NCBI GenBank assembly: GCA_021464415.1
Contig: CM038467.1
Coordinates: forward strand, 52,991,309-53,055,308
DNA: 64,000 nt
Origin: Lonicera japonica
Taxonomy: Eukaryota > Streptophyta > Magnoliopsida > Dipsacales > Caprifoliaceae
Direction: 5' to 3'
The stretch's first letter is position 1, and each line of letters begins with the position of its first letter. The position numbers were made by a program, and so were the translations under genes. Shown here one piece after another: positions 1 to 10,873 of this stretch. The notes under the pieces were generated by a model. The model worked only from the letters and a program-made list of their open reading frames with translations, had not been told where the DNA came from and ran no database searches.

Positions 1-1486
1 GGTGCATCTTGATCTGGTTATACCCGGAAAAACCATCCACAAATGACTTCAGGGCGTGGTTGGCAGTATTATCTACTATCAAATCGATGTTGGGCAATGG
101 AAAATCGTCTTTTGGACAAGCTTTATTGAGATCTCGATAATCCACGCACATGCGGACCTTCCCATTAGCCTTTGGAACGGGCACAATGTTGGCTAACCAT
201 AAAGGGTACTCAATTACCCGTAAGAAACCCACACTCAATTGTTTCATCACTTCCTCTTTCACTTTCAAGGACCATTCTGGCGTAAGTTTCCTCAACTTCT
301 GTTTGACGGGCCTAAATTCTGGCTTGGTGTGTATCTCGTGCATGACTATCTGACTGTTCAAACCTGGCATATCCGCATAAGACCAGGCGAAGACATCCAC
401 ATACTCTTTCAGAGTTTGTGTGAATTCTTCTCTTTCTGTCTCACTTAGGCTTGCCCCAATGCGGACCTCTCTTCTTTCCTCCTCTGTTCCGAGGTTAATT
501 ACAAGAGTGTCTCCTTCCTCGCTCTGTATACGCTGCTCCTCCCGTTCAGGGTGTTCGTTCAATCTTTCCAATTCCATATAAGCAATTACAGAACTAAAAA
601 TAACAGGATAACGCAAAATAGAGTTTTCCTCATTGATAATAGTATTTACAGGTACAAGTTTAAAAAGTTCATTTAGGAGTGACTCCTCCCTATATTTACC
701 CTCACTCTTATCTCTCACCCTTACAATTTCACTCTTTTCCCTTTCTCTTTGGTAGTCTGGATCAGCGTATATCAAGTGTACAGGGTCGTCTCTTGGCTCA
801 TCATCCCCCAGAGCCATAATGTCGAAGAGATCTCCGATCATTTCTTCCTCTTCGCCTTTCTTGTCTTCTTTTTCTTCCTTCGGCCCGATTGTCAACTTGG
901 TAGAGAAGCTGTGTATGGTTTTTTCCTTGATATAGAGGTCCTCTTCATAGAAGATTTCCCATCCTGGAAGGTTCTCTCCGTCGCTATTTCTCCAAGGCTC
1001 CTGAAAGCCGCAAAAGAGGAAGTCCTCTCATTCTTTAACAAAAAACTCGTTCAGAGAGCTGAAACTCGGATACTAATGCCCTCGACCCCTTTTTTGTTGA
1101 TCGTCCTCTTCAGTGTGTTGGTACCCCAAACCTTCCCTTTCGTACCTCGTTACTGGTTCCAAGGCTTGAAGTAATCCTGGCTGTCCCATTCCCAGACTGG
1201 CTCCAGGTAAGTATTTCATCATTCTCAGCATATTTGTGATCTTGGTGCTGAGACCGGGGATATTGTCAGGGGGAAGGTACTTGATCATCTAGGTGCTGAG
1301 AGTTTGTACTTGAGGCTCGTAGGAAAAGCCTCCCAACTGTATACTCTGACTCCCGATGCCTAAAACCGGTAATTCCAGATCTGCCAAGGTCCTTTCAGGA
1401 TCTCCTTGGATGGTGATTACGTTCCCCTCGAACGGTATCTTGATCTTTTGGTGTAAGGAGGAGGGGAGTGCTCCTATGTCGTGTAG
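1..1486 (-). pseudogene. pol, N-terminal part with start of reverse transcriptase (broken)
   Basis: Translation from about 1486 down to base 1 gives the linker after protease and then the reverse transcriptase N-terminal domain. Recognisable segments are VFAWSYADMPGL (about 350-400), the polymerase segment RMCVDYRDLNKACPKDDFPLP and the following GFSGYNQIKMH at the window edge; these are hallmark Ty3/gypsy residues. The catalytic YVDD box would lie left of the window. Stops interrupt the frame at about 1275 (after LST), 1072 (TAG) and 1030 (TGA, in FFVKE-stop-EDF). From about 1028 to base 1 the frame is open. It follows the protease segment in the same polyprotein. Confidence 0.88.
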
Positions 1487-3340
1487 TCATGCCCTTCCCA
1501 ACAGTATGTTAAAACTGGAGGGAATGTCTATGATTTGAAAGTCGGCTGGAAAGTTTCCCGGACCGACCATGAGATCAAGCTTCAGAGAACCCAAAACGGC
1601 TCTCCGGGTATTATCATAAGCCCTGACGGTTACGGCGGATGGGGAAAGCTCTGAATCCGAGATACCCAAGCATCTAGCGGTCTTCAGGGGGCAAACATTT
1701 ATGGTCGACCCATTGTCGATGAGAACTTGTGGCAAGATTTTTCCTCGGGTCTTGACAGTGATATGGAGGGCCAGGCTGTGTTTCCTTCCCAATGGAGACA
1801 AGTCTTCATCTGAAAACGACAGACTTCTTTGGACCGTAAGTGACCCGATCATGTTTGGCAGTTGTTCGGGCGTAGAGTCTGGCGATATGACAGCCTCATC
1901 TAGGAGTTTAATAAAAGCGGTCCTGTGAGGTTTGGAGGCAACCAAGAGACCCCAAATGGTAATGTGTGCCTGCGTTTTCTTTAACTGTTCCAGTACCCGA
2001 TCTTCTCCTACTTCCTTAGGAGGTGATGATTTCTCGGCATCCATCGGTGGTGGATGGTATATCCTTCCTGAGCGGGTAATCTGTTGTATCCAAAGGGATG
2101 CTGAGTCTGATCCTTCTGAGATTTCTGATGTCTCTGGCTCTTCCGACCAACTGAAGGTCCCGGGGGAGCTTTCTGTCATACAGATTGTCTCCTTATGGGG
2201 GGGTTGGGGTTTCCATGGCTGTTTCTTCTTGTCTTGAGTCCATCCTATCCCAGCTTTCCCGGGATTGGTTTTGATTATGAGTGGTTGCGAGATCCCCTGA
2301 TTTGTCTTTCCTAAGCCCTGCCCAGGTAGGAAGTTCATCTTGGCCATCCATTGGTCGATTATCGGGTTGAGGCCTGGGGCAACTTGTGCTTTTGCCGGTA
2401 GCATAACGGGCGCCTTATAGGCTGGGTCATCCCGAATGAGTCCTACGGGGTCAAAGCCTTCTTCATCAGTGGTCAAGGCGTTAATTCCCGCAGGTGGAGC
2501 ATGATTGGGAAGGGGGTTGTTGGTAACATTGGGCTCGCTGGGTGCGGGGATGGTTCCGGCTTCAATAAGGTCCTGGATACGATGGCGGAGAGCCAAGCAG
2601 CGTTTCGTGTCATGGCCTGCCGCTTGATGGTATGCACAGTTCTCATTCATTCTCCAGGTGCCGGGAATAGGGTTTGGTGGGGGGCGTGGGTTGAGTGGAG
2701 TGATCAGTCCGGCTTTTCGGAGTAGTTCCAGGCTTTTGACCAGAGTAGTGGGGAGGGTGTAGAAATTTCTCCTTTTCTTGGCCTCGGTGCTCGAAGAGTC
2801 TCCTTGCGCAGGCCAATTCATTGGGGGGACTTGTGGTGACTGTTGAAATGGGTTTTGTTGATACGGGTATGAGCTTAGTTGGTTTACGGCTGGAGTGGCC
2901 GTCTTTCTTCTGGCGTAAGAGGCATTCTTGGTGTCCGTTTCTGCCTTTTTGGCCAATTCTTCCTCTACTTGTGACCCCATACTCAACAGGGCTCTGAAGT
3001 GTGGGAAAACATGCTTTCCCATGCAGTTCAATACGGCTGGAGTAAAATTCTTCTGTATGATCTCTAACTGCTCTTCTTCATCGGGCCGTTTGGACATTTG
3101 GGAGGCCATTTCTCTCCAGCGGGTGACAAAGTCGCTGAAGCTCTCTTTCTCGCCTTGCTTGGCCATCTCTAGGTGTTTACGGGTAATTTCCAAACTCTCG
3201 TTGGACCCGTACTTGGTCATGAACTCCTTTACGATATCTCCCCAAGTTTTTGTGTGGTGTTTCTCTAGATCAAAAACCATCTCAGGGCGGCCCCCGTGAG
3301 AGTCATGTGAAAGGCCTGAGCCAGTTCCGGCTCTCCACAA
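1487..3340 (-). pseudogene. gag C-terminal part, G-patch and aspartic protease
   Basis: An open stretch of 617 codons, though its first methionine is not the natural start because the gag frame enters from upstream. In order it carries the retrotransposon gag core (W-x-D-I-V-K-E-F and S-F-S-D-F-V-T-R-W), a zinc-knuckle variant CAYHQAAGHDTKRC, a proline-rich linker, a G-patch-like segment (LPGQGLGKTNQGISQPL, ending KAGIGW) and an aspartic protease with active site VLIDNGS and the C-terminal FNILLGRA. The frame stops where the usual Trp of LLGR-x-W is replaced by TGA, and the reading resumes in the same frame below 1487. Its upstream junction with the preceding gag segment is a one-base frameshift near 3270, apparently a lost T. 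Confidence 0.88.
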
Positions 3341-4134
3341 CCGGACACTTGCATGGATCTGATGTAGGATTGGAGATGGGTTTTGGGGGGTGTGGTACCT
3401 GTGAATTTGGTGATAGAGGGGAGCTTAAATCCTTGAGGTAGTCTGGCTTCTGGGTAGAGGGAAAAGGCGTTCATGTCTGTGATCTCGTCTGCCCCTTTTA
3501 TCAGAGAAATCCCCCTTTATAGAATCTTCATCTGCTCTTTCAATTTCTTCATTTCTTCGCTCTCTCTTGACACCTCATCGGGCTGTTCCCGAGCTATAAC
3601 CGATTCTGCGTACACTGCCCGGAGTCGGTTGATGTATGGGTACTCATTGGGAGGGGCTACTGGGGCTGGTGGTGGAATGGGTCTTGCGGGAACTTGTGGC
3701 CATGGTTGGTATTGGGGGTCAAAGCCGGGTTGTACTTGGGGTTGAGGCCAAACTATGGGTGGCTCTTGCTGTTGGTAAGTGGGGCTTGAATCCGGGGCCC
3801 ATTGGTTCTGATTGTTGGGGTCGGTTTGAACGGGACCAGCTATGATAGGGCCTGTTTGGGGTGGATTGGTTCCTTGGACTGGGGGAAGTACTTGGGAAGA
3901 CTGCCCTTGATTCTGATCTCGATTCGGGGGTAGCCGCTCAAACCCTGGTGGTGCAGTTCGTTCGGCTGATAACTCTTCCATTCGGGTCCGGGTGCTCTGT
4001 TGCTCGCTTGTGAGGTTTGCCAAATTCATGCTGACGGTCATCAGCAAACGGTGCATCTTGGCTAAAGTTGGTTGAACTGCAGACGCCTCGGCTAGGCTCT
4101 GATCTGTCTCCTGATTCTCGCGTTTATCGGCCAT
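3265..4134 (-). pseudogene. gag N-terminal part (two broken segments)
   Basis: The gag start is taken as the ATG at 4134, beginning MADKRENQETDQSLAEAS. This first segment (3517-4134, 205 codons) is polar and rich in Pro and Gln, with a charged, probably helical end (EEMKKLKEQMKIL) before a TAA. Reading resumes in the same frame through NAFSLYPEARLPQGFKLP and the gag motif KFTGTTPPKTHLQSYI, then meets a frameshift at ALRWF. The matching frame continues in the 1487-3340 segment. The TAA plus the frameshift mean no full-length Gag can be made from this copy. Confidence 0.82.
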
Positions 4135-4872
4135 TTCAGGTGTGCTTGGTCTTACTAGTCTCCCGGTGTGATCTCGACCGGCCCAACCTTCCAGTCTGTC
4201 GTTGCTTCACGACTGTAGATGAAATCAAGTGGCGAAGATGAAGGAAGACTACAATGCGAATCAATTTTTGCCAAAAGAAACACTAAAAATTGTCGAGAAA
4301 AGCCTCGGATTTTAAAAAGGTGTTGGAAAGTAAGCCGTAAGGTGGTACATCCCCTACGGCTATTTGACAAGTGTTTTAGCCGACTCAATCTTATATGCAG
4401 CGCAGGTGTACGAACGGTTAAGGCTTCAGGCTCCCTCCTATTTGGCAAGACCTTGCGATATACCCCAAGGGCGGGTACGTGCAAGAGTCTTTTGATATAC
4501 TTCCCGGGTACGTGAGTGTTCTCGTCACTCGATATACCTCGGGGGCGTACTTGGCCAAGGAGAGTGGAAGTAAATGCTTTCGGTTTATGTTGGCCCAAGC
4601 AAGCCAACTCCCTACTCACTTATAATACTTCCGAGGGTTTGGGGTAAATTCACACTCGTAGAAACAATGTATGATTTTGTAAAAGTGTGTGCAAAGTTTC
4701 GAAAGGTTGGTTTCACAAATATCATTCATCTTGATTGCGTATTTTGAAAAACTCCGACTTTTTAGAAAAAAAAATGTTTCTTCTCAATCAATTAACATGA
4801 GTAGGGAAAGCAGTAAAAGCAAGTATTCAACACATAAACAAAGGTCCACATATAAGAGTCTAGTTTTCTAAC
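4135..4872 (-). other. untranslated leader of element 1
   Basis: About 740 bases between the primer-binding site and the gag ATG. A 154-codon open frame is present here (4155-4619) but matches no family I know, so I treat it as leader. A stretch near 4560-4640 reappears inside the plus-strand LTR at about 52035-52110. Confidence 0.6.
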
Positions 4873-4892
4873 AGTCCCTAGCAGAGTCGCCA
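4873..4892 (-). other. primer-binding site of element 1
   Basis: Just inside the 5' LTR, with one spacer base, the minus strand reads TGGCGACTCTGCTAGGGACT. It begins with TGG as expected for pairing to a tRNA 3' CCA end. I cannot name the tRNA with certainty. The three related solo LTRs lack this sequence beside them, which is why I call them solo. Confidence 0.75.
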
Positions 4893-4893
4893 C

Positions 4894-6471
4894 TGTGAGA
4901 ATCCGCAAATGCGACCCCCGGGTCTCGTCCCCGTTTGGTTGGGCGTTTGAAACGTCGGAACGGATTCCGTCGTTCCATTTGCTGGAGTTCCTCTGTTGAT
5001 TCAGATCAAGTGTCCCTATGTTCTATTTTTAGATGAAAAGGGGTTCATTCAGAGTCGCCAGTACGTTTTACGAGAAAACGGACAAAAAGGGGTCATGTAA
5101 GAGGAAAGGCTATAGACAAGCCTTTCCTTTACATGTTTGTCTACGAAATCAGGATTCTATAGGGTTTCGGAAACTATATTACGGTTTGGGAAGGTGTTAA
5201 GCACCCATTCCGCCCTCTCGGTCTCTAGTGGTCTTATATGTTTATTCTATGTTGAAGAACTTGGATGCTTTTACTGACAGTCTATTACTTTCTAAGTGAA
5301 AACCCTAATTTTGGGGAAAAACGGGAAAAGGGATGAAAACCTTGTATTCCGAGATCCGATGTTTTTATATTTAAAAGATGTAAATGACAAATGACAAAAA
5401 CCTTTTTATTTTGAAAGAGTATTCCGTATTATTTCCTCAGATAATGACGGTTTTCTCGAGTCGTGATTATTTTGGAAAGGTTCGGATCTTGTAGTGGAAC
5501 TAATTCAATATGGAATTGGAACTCTTGAGGGGAGTTCTACTGGGTGTATCGCAATCTATGAACCAGACAAGATACGCCGGGTTTTAATTCCTAGGTAAGT
5601 TTTACCGGTCCGGGTTTTGAAAACAGGATTTTATTCCGAACGATAATGTACTTACTCTTTTGGTTTTGAAAATGGTTTTATTAGGGTCTTTTGTTTTGAA
5701 AACGGTAGACTATTTGTAACTTGGCAATAAGTTTATTCAAATAAAACGTGGACAAAATAACAGAAATAAAATAAGTGCACAGATATCTAATTTTAAATAC
5801 TAGAAGGGACTTTCTTTACCTTCTCGATGAGAATAATAATATAAGAAAGAAAATATGATGCGGCGGAGATATTTCCGGCGATAATAATCTTTTCCTTCTT
5901 CAGATATTTTCGAGAATTTGATTCTAGAGACGGGACACGTCGAGTGTCGAGAATAGATTCGATAACTCTTCAGAAATAAGACGATAATAGAGAAAGCTCG
6001 ATAAAAGACTAGAAAATCATATTAAAATTCAGAATTTTTTGATCCCAAGTTGTTGCCCAGAACCCTTGGGGGTGTTGGCCTATTTATACTGCTCGGGGAA
6101 GATTGTCGCGCGACATTTTCCCAAAAAGGGCAAGTGTCGCGCGACACTGTGATATGTCGCGCGACAATGTGTCAATGTCGCGCGACAAACGGCTGAAGTG
6201 ATGTTTTTGACAGACTGATGTGTCAGAGAGTGGATGGTCTGGTGCAGAGGGGGATTGTCGCGCGACATAGTGGGATTGTCGCGCGACATATCAGAGATTG
6301 TCGCGCAACAATGTGATATGTCGTGCGACAATCTCTTTTGAAAAAAGGTTTGTTTGGCCAACAAACCCTTTCGGGGAAGTTTCGGGTGTTCGGGTGGGTC
6401 CCGGGCCCAAAAACAACAGTTCTTGAAGGTCGTTAGGGTTCTTGCGGGGGTCACGGATCGGGGTGTCTACA
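4894..6471 (-). repeat. 5' LTR of element 1
   Basis: A 1578-bp LTR starting TGTGAGAATCCGC and ending GTGTCTACA on the plus strand, so it has TG...CA ends in both readings. The same ends recur at 8302-9835 and 30030-31540, and inverted at 51316-53021. In element orientation it starts at 6471; U3 carries the palindrome array (6104-6330) and then a TATA box (6081-6089). Confidence 0.93.
6081..6330 (-). promoter_or_regulatory. LTR promoter: palindrome array plus TATA box
   Basis: On the minus strand a TATA box (TATAAATAGG, 6081-6089) follows directly after eight copies of the palindrome TGTCGCGCGACA or one-base variants, spread over 6104-6330 at irregular spacing. Position upstream of TATA in U3 suggests a regulatory array; function is inferred. 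Confidence 0.7.
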
Positions 6472-6476
6472 ATCGT

Positions 6477-6960
6477 GATTATGTGTCAGTATAGGTCGTA
6501 CGAAGGTGTTAAAAATTCTGGTCGTGTGTATTTTGGCGGAACTAGGGTTTTGTTAGAAGATAGTGGCCGTGGGAGGTGGGTTTGTGATGGAAGGTGGTAT
6601 TGGTGGCTGTGTGGTGATGGCTAGGGCTAGGGCTTGTAATGGATCGTGGGTTGCTCTGATACCATGTTGACGAATAGAGAGAGAGAAGAGAGAATGAATT
6701 ATATTGTTATGATTACGAATGAATACAAAGGCCACTTAAATAGGGATGGAATGAGCTATACATTTGGAAAGAAAAATAAAATCCCATGATTCTAGGAATC
6801 ATAGTAGTCAACTATACCATATCTATAATATATTCGAATACATCATTGATTAGTTTCAAATTTATCTATCTGCCATTAAAAAAATGTTAAAATCAAACAT
6901 ATACTCATAATCGGAGATCTTGACATAATGGTTTTTATGTTTTAGCATATCATTAATTTT
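6477..6960 (-). mobile_element. Ty1/copia remnant: leader, primer-binding site and part of LTR
   Basis: The minus strand reads ATGGTATCAGAGCAACCC at about 6647-6664, the standard initiator-methionine tRNA primer site of many plant copia elements. To its right, from TGTTGACGAATAGAG at 6665, is the matching LTR end with an AT-rich body and possible TATA (AAATAGG near 6738). The internal side (6477-6646) is leader only. The element-1 LTR abuts it at 6471. The outer end of this LTR is not clear to me. Confidence 0.6.
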
Positions 6961-6968
6961 GCTATCAT

Positions 6969-7227
6969 AATTGTTAGAAACCATCTCACCCAAAAGTTTA
7001 AATCGTTAGATAGTGAACCATAATGTATATCATGCTTTCAAACACTCACCCTCAAGGGCGAGAGACAAACCAACCCAAGGTGCTAGTGCATGAAAAACAA
7101 AGTATGCATGCATATGCACAAGCACAAAGGGAGGGAGAAACAATTGCAGGAGAAGGATTCAAACCTCAGAGCTTGCAAAACCTAAACTTTGATACTATGT
7201 TAGAAATCATCTCATCCAAAAGTGTTA
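6969..7227. repeat. short direct repeats flanking about 200 bp
   Basis: Near-identical copies of TGTTAGAAACCATCTCACCC and its following bases occur at about 6974-7003 and 7198-7227. They may be terminal repeats of a small element or a local duplication. The open frame between them (7023-7265) has no recognisable product. Confidence 0.35.
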
Positions 7228-8301
7228 GGTACTATGCCAACACTGTTTATCATGTTCTCCAATAGTAATAACTAGAGTATCATAACATGCTATAGGATAA
7301 ATAATTGGATCTTGGTGGAAGTTTTTAGTCAGTCGCAATCTTCGTCCTCAAAATCAGAGAAAAAATTGTTCATTATTTCTTCGCTCATTACCTCCAGTTT
7401 TGATGGCACCCACTAATGAGAAGAAATTATGTTTTATTTCACATAGTTCCAAAACAACGCAACAAGTTGTAAGGGATCTTTCCGCAGTTAAATTCAAGAA
7501 AAGACAACTTACTTTTCCAATTTAAAATAAGGGCATTCTCTGTTTTTTTTACCTAAAATACCCCATCGTACTTTTTGTTTTAAATACATTTAATCATATG
7601 TGATCAAACACCGCCGCCCTACTACCAGAGATCTTGTGGTGGTCGCCTATGACTGACGGTGATGGTGGTGTTTAGTGAGATGACTCCACAACCACCATGA
7701 GTGAGAAGCAGATTGAATTTTTTGACAAGGGTATAATTGACCTTTCGAAAAAAGAGTTGTGCTTTTTTTGCAAAAAGAAAATTATGAAGCCTTCCGTGTG
7801 TTATATTGGGGTGAAGAAAAGTGTCCGTTCATTTGGATTTAATTACAGAAAGAGCCCTGCAAACCCATTTTCTTTTCTAAAAAAAGTAAGAGCACCCCAA
7901 AGCAAAATCTTGAATTACATTCGAAATGTGAAATTGATGTGAAACGTACGTGAGGATTTTTATCTCTATCAATTATCATGGCGCTAAAACCCTACATTTG
8001 AAAAAGTTAAATAAACTGATTAAAAGAAAATAAGAAAGTTAATCAAACTAATGACACCCATCATGATTCATGTTTTTGGGTGCATTTTTGAATTCCAAAT
8101 ATTAATAATTTCAAATTTAAAGTTTTTAACTTGTACAAATATGGTATGATTCATCTGACATAGATTATGAGAATTTATATGTTAGTTTCGGAATCAGGAT
8201 TTCTGAAATGAACAAAAGCTCAAACCAAACAAGCAAAAAAGTAAACCCTTGAAACAAAACCTCAAAGAAATCATCACTAATTTTTCTTTGCATAATGTGA
8301 T

Positions 8302-9835
8302 TGTGAGAATCCGCAAATGCGACCCCCGGGTCTCGATCCCGTGTTTGGGCGTTTGAAACATCGGAAAGGATTCCATTGTTCCATTTGCTTATACGTGTTG
8401 ATAATTCATATTGGGTGTCCCTCTATCCTATTTCTAGATGCAAAAGGGTTCGTTCAGAGTCGCCAGTATATTTTATGAGAAAACGGACAAAAGGGTCGTG
8501 TAAGAGGAAAGGCTATAGACAAGCCTTTCTTTACACTTTTGTCTACGTAACCAGGATTTTATAAGGTTCGAAAACTACGTTATGGATTGGGAAGGTGTTA
8601 AGCACCCGTTCCGCCCTTTCAGTCTCTAGTGGTCTTTATATGTTTATTCTATGTTGAAAAACTTGGATGCTTTTACTGACAGTCTACTACTTCTCGAATG
8701 GAAAACCCTAATTTTGGGGGAAACGGGGAAAGGGATGAAAAACCTTTGTGTTCCGAGATCCGATGTTTTGTTTTGAAAGATGTAAATACAAGTGACAAAA
8801 GCCTTTTTATTTAAGAGAAAGTTTTTTGTATTATTTCCTCAGATAATGACGGTTTTCTCGTGTTTTGATTACTTTGAAAAAGTTTGGATCTTGTATCGGG
8901 ACTAATTTAATATGGAATGTAGAACTCTTTGAGGGGAGTTTTATCAGACACGTTGCAGTCTATGGAAAAGACGGGATATGCTGGAGTTTAATTCCTAAGT
9001 AAGTTTTATCGGTTCGGGTTTTTGGAAACTTAGTTTTATCCGAGCGATAATATGCTTACTTTTCTGGTTTTGAAGATGGTTTTATCAGGGTCTTTGTTTT
9101 GAAAAACAGTAGATTGTTTATAACTTGGCAATAAGTTTATTCAAATAAAATGTGGACAGAACAACAGAAGTAAAACAAGTACACATATATTTAATTTTAA
9201 ATACTAGAAGATATTTTCTTTACCTTCCTAACGAGAAGAATTAATAAGAAAGAAAATATAATATGGCAGAGAGATCTCTGACGATGATAATCTTTTCTTT
9301 TTTCAGATGTTTCTGAGAATTCGATTCCAGAAGCGGGACATGTCGAGTGTCGAGAATAGATTCGATAATTCTTCAGAAATAAGACGATTGTAGAAAAATA
9401 CTTGATAGAAGACCAGAAAGTCAGATATAAAACTCAAAATTCTTAGATCCCCAGTTGTTCCTCTTGAACCTTTGGGGGTGTTGGCCTATTTATACTGCTG
9501 GGGGAGATTGTCGCGTGACATTTCCCCAGAAAAGGCAAGTGTCGCGCGACATGTTGAGCAATGTCGCGTGACAAACGGCTGAAGCGATGTCTTTGACAAA
9601 CTGATGTGTCAGAGAGTGGATGGTCTGGGTCAAAGGGGTTTGTCGTGCGACACAAGAGAGATTGTCGCGCGACATACTGGTTTGTTGCGCGATAATCCCC
9701 CTTAAAAACAGGTTTGTTTGGCCGACAAACCCTTTCGGGCAATTTCGGGTGCTCGGGTGGGTCCCGGAACCTAAAAACTGTACTTCTCAAAAGTCGTTAG
9801 GGTTCTTGCAGGGGTCATGGATCGGGGTGTCTACA
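8302..9835 (-). mobile_element. solo LTR (element-1 family) inside a pseudogene exon
   Basis: A 1534-bp LTR starting TGTGAGAATCC and ending GTGTCTACA, flanked by a perfect 5-bp duplication GTGAT (8297-8301, 9836-9840). No primer-binding site or coding region adjoins it. It splits the exon homologous to 17511-17612. It carries the palindrome array at 9509-9694 (six copies, several decayed) and TATA near 9487-9495 on the minus strand. Confidence 0.95.
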
Positions 9836-10210
9836 GTGATAGAAGACATTAAATTCGTGAATGAGAAATTGATCTAGTGTCTGCGCCTGACCATCCCTAG
9901 TTAATTTATTTAGCAAATAAAACACAACGACATTAATTTATTAATTGTGACATTTATGGCCCTACCATCACAAATTAAGAGTCCAGTTTCATTTTTAGAC
10001 CTAATCAATGTATCGAACTTAACAATAGCAAAAAAGTCTTATTTTCAATCATTGATTATGTTGAAAATAATGAATTTCTTTAGGGATGTGTAAAAGTCAA
10101 AATGGATGGTTAATTTGAGATTGATGTAGCATTTCCCAACACAATAATAAGGGAGATGTTTTCTCTTTACCGATCTTAGAAAGACTTTTAGGTTCGTGGG
10201 AGAAGCTATC

Positions 10211-10873
10211 TGTGGGGGACTAAAAATTTGGGCCAACCTACAAGATGAGGTTTTTACCAAAATCATTATATACGAAACCATTACAAGAGAGACAATGGAC
10301 AACATATTTTGTTTGTAGGTAGGTTCTCCCAGGGAGTTTTACTTCCTACTGGTAGTGCATCCTCCTTTGTGTGTGTTTATGTGTGTTTTGTATTACTTGG
10401 GTAATTGTAAATAGGAATTACAAGCTACCAGCTATTTCTCTTTTTATTACCTAATACCTTAAAGTTTGGACTAGATGAATATCCTTTTCTTAATGAGCTT
10501 TCTATTTTTCTTTATATGTATAGAATTAGGATTACAATGCTCTATTAGGGTAAATAGTAAAAAGACTATTAAGGGCAAAACATGGACACCACCACTCTAG
10601 CACTTTATAGCTGTCTTCTCATTACTGGCCATAATGCCCATCTTGGCAAAATGTTTTAGCCAAGTCGGCTAGTACAGGCGTCCGATCTTTACTGGTGGGG
10701 TTGACCATATCGGCATTTTCTTTATTTATGTTAATTTGATTATACTTGGCAATATTCATTCTACTCGGCTATGAGGCTAAAACTTTTCCAGGCCTCGGCT
10801 CTGGTCCCTTTCTTCTCCTGGGCTATGCTCATTCTCCTAAGCCCAAACTAGGTCCTTTTTTTGGGCTACCTCA
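10211..10873. mobile_element. solo LTR of an unrelated family in another exon
   Basis: A 663-bp segment from TGTGGGGGAC to GGGCTACCTCA with TG...CA ends and flanks CTATC (10206-10210) and CTATT (10874-10878), a 5-bp duplication with one change. It interrupts the exon homologous to 17717-17815 between the codons for NSMK and ASPT. Confidence 0.82.

Larger units (their letters stand above)
1..6471 (-). mobile_element. Ty3/gypsy (Tat-like) LTR retrotransposon, 5' part
   Basis: A retrotransposon read on the minus strand. From right to left it has a 5' LTR (4894-6471), a primer-binding site, a leader, gag, protease and the start of reverse transcriptase, which runs off the window at base 1. The 3' LTR must lie left of the window. 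The gag zinc-knuckle spacing (C-x2-H-x4-H-x4-C), long leader and LTR type suggest the Tat/Ogre side of Ty3/gypsy; the lineage is inferred from motifs only. A stop after the first gag segment, a frameshift and several in-frame stops in gag-pol show it cannot make its proteins. The five bases after the LTR (6472-6476, ATCGT) should recur beyond the missing 3' LTR as the target-site duplication. Confidence 0.9.

Noticed and set aside
749..1174. 141-codon plus-strand frame.
   Set aside because: Shadow of the minus-strand pol frame.
4155..4619. 154-codon frame in the leader of element 1.
   Set aside because: No recognisable family and lies upstream of gag; kept as leader.
6104..6330. CRISPR-like array of short repeats.
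   Set aside because: Repeats are only 12 bp, irregularly spaced, inside an LTR of a plant retrotransposon, with no cas genes.
6080..6454. Open frames repeating SRDNP, CRAT or VARH across the palindrome arrays (also 9443-9790, 30982-31505, 51482-51765).
   Set aside because: They arise from reading the CpG palindrome in different frames on both strands; the frames are not conserved between the four LTRs.
7023..7265. 80-codon protein.
   Set aside because: Low-complexity text between two direct repeats; no homology recognised.
10045..10305. Separate small gene containing ASPTNLKVFLRSV.
   Set aside because: The recognisable part is the 3' piece of a pseudogene exon; the rest is solo LTR and intron.
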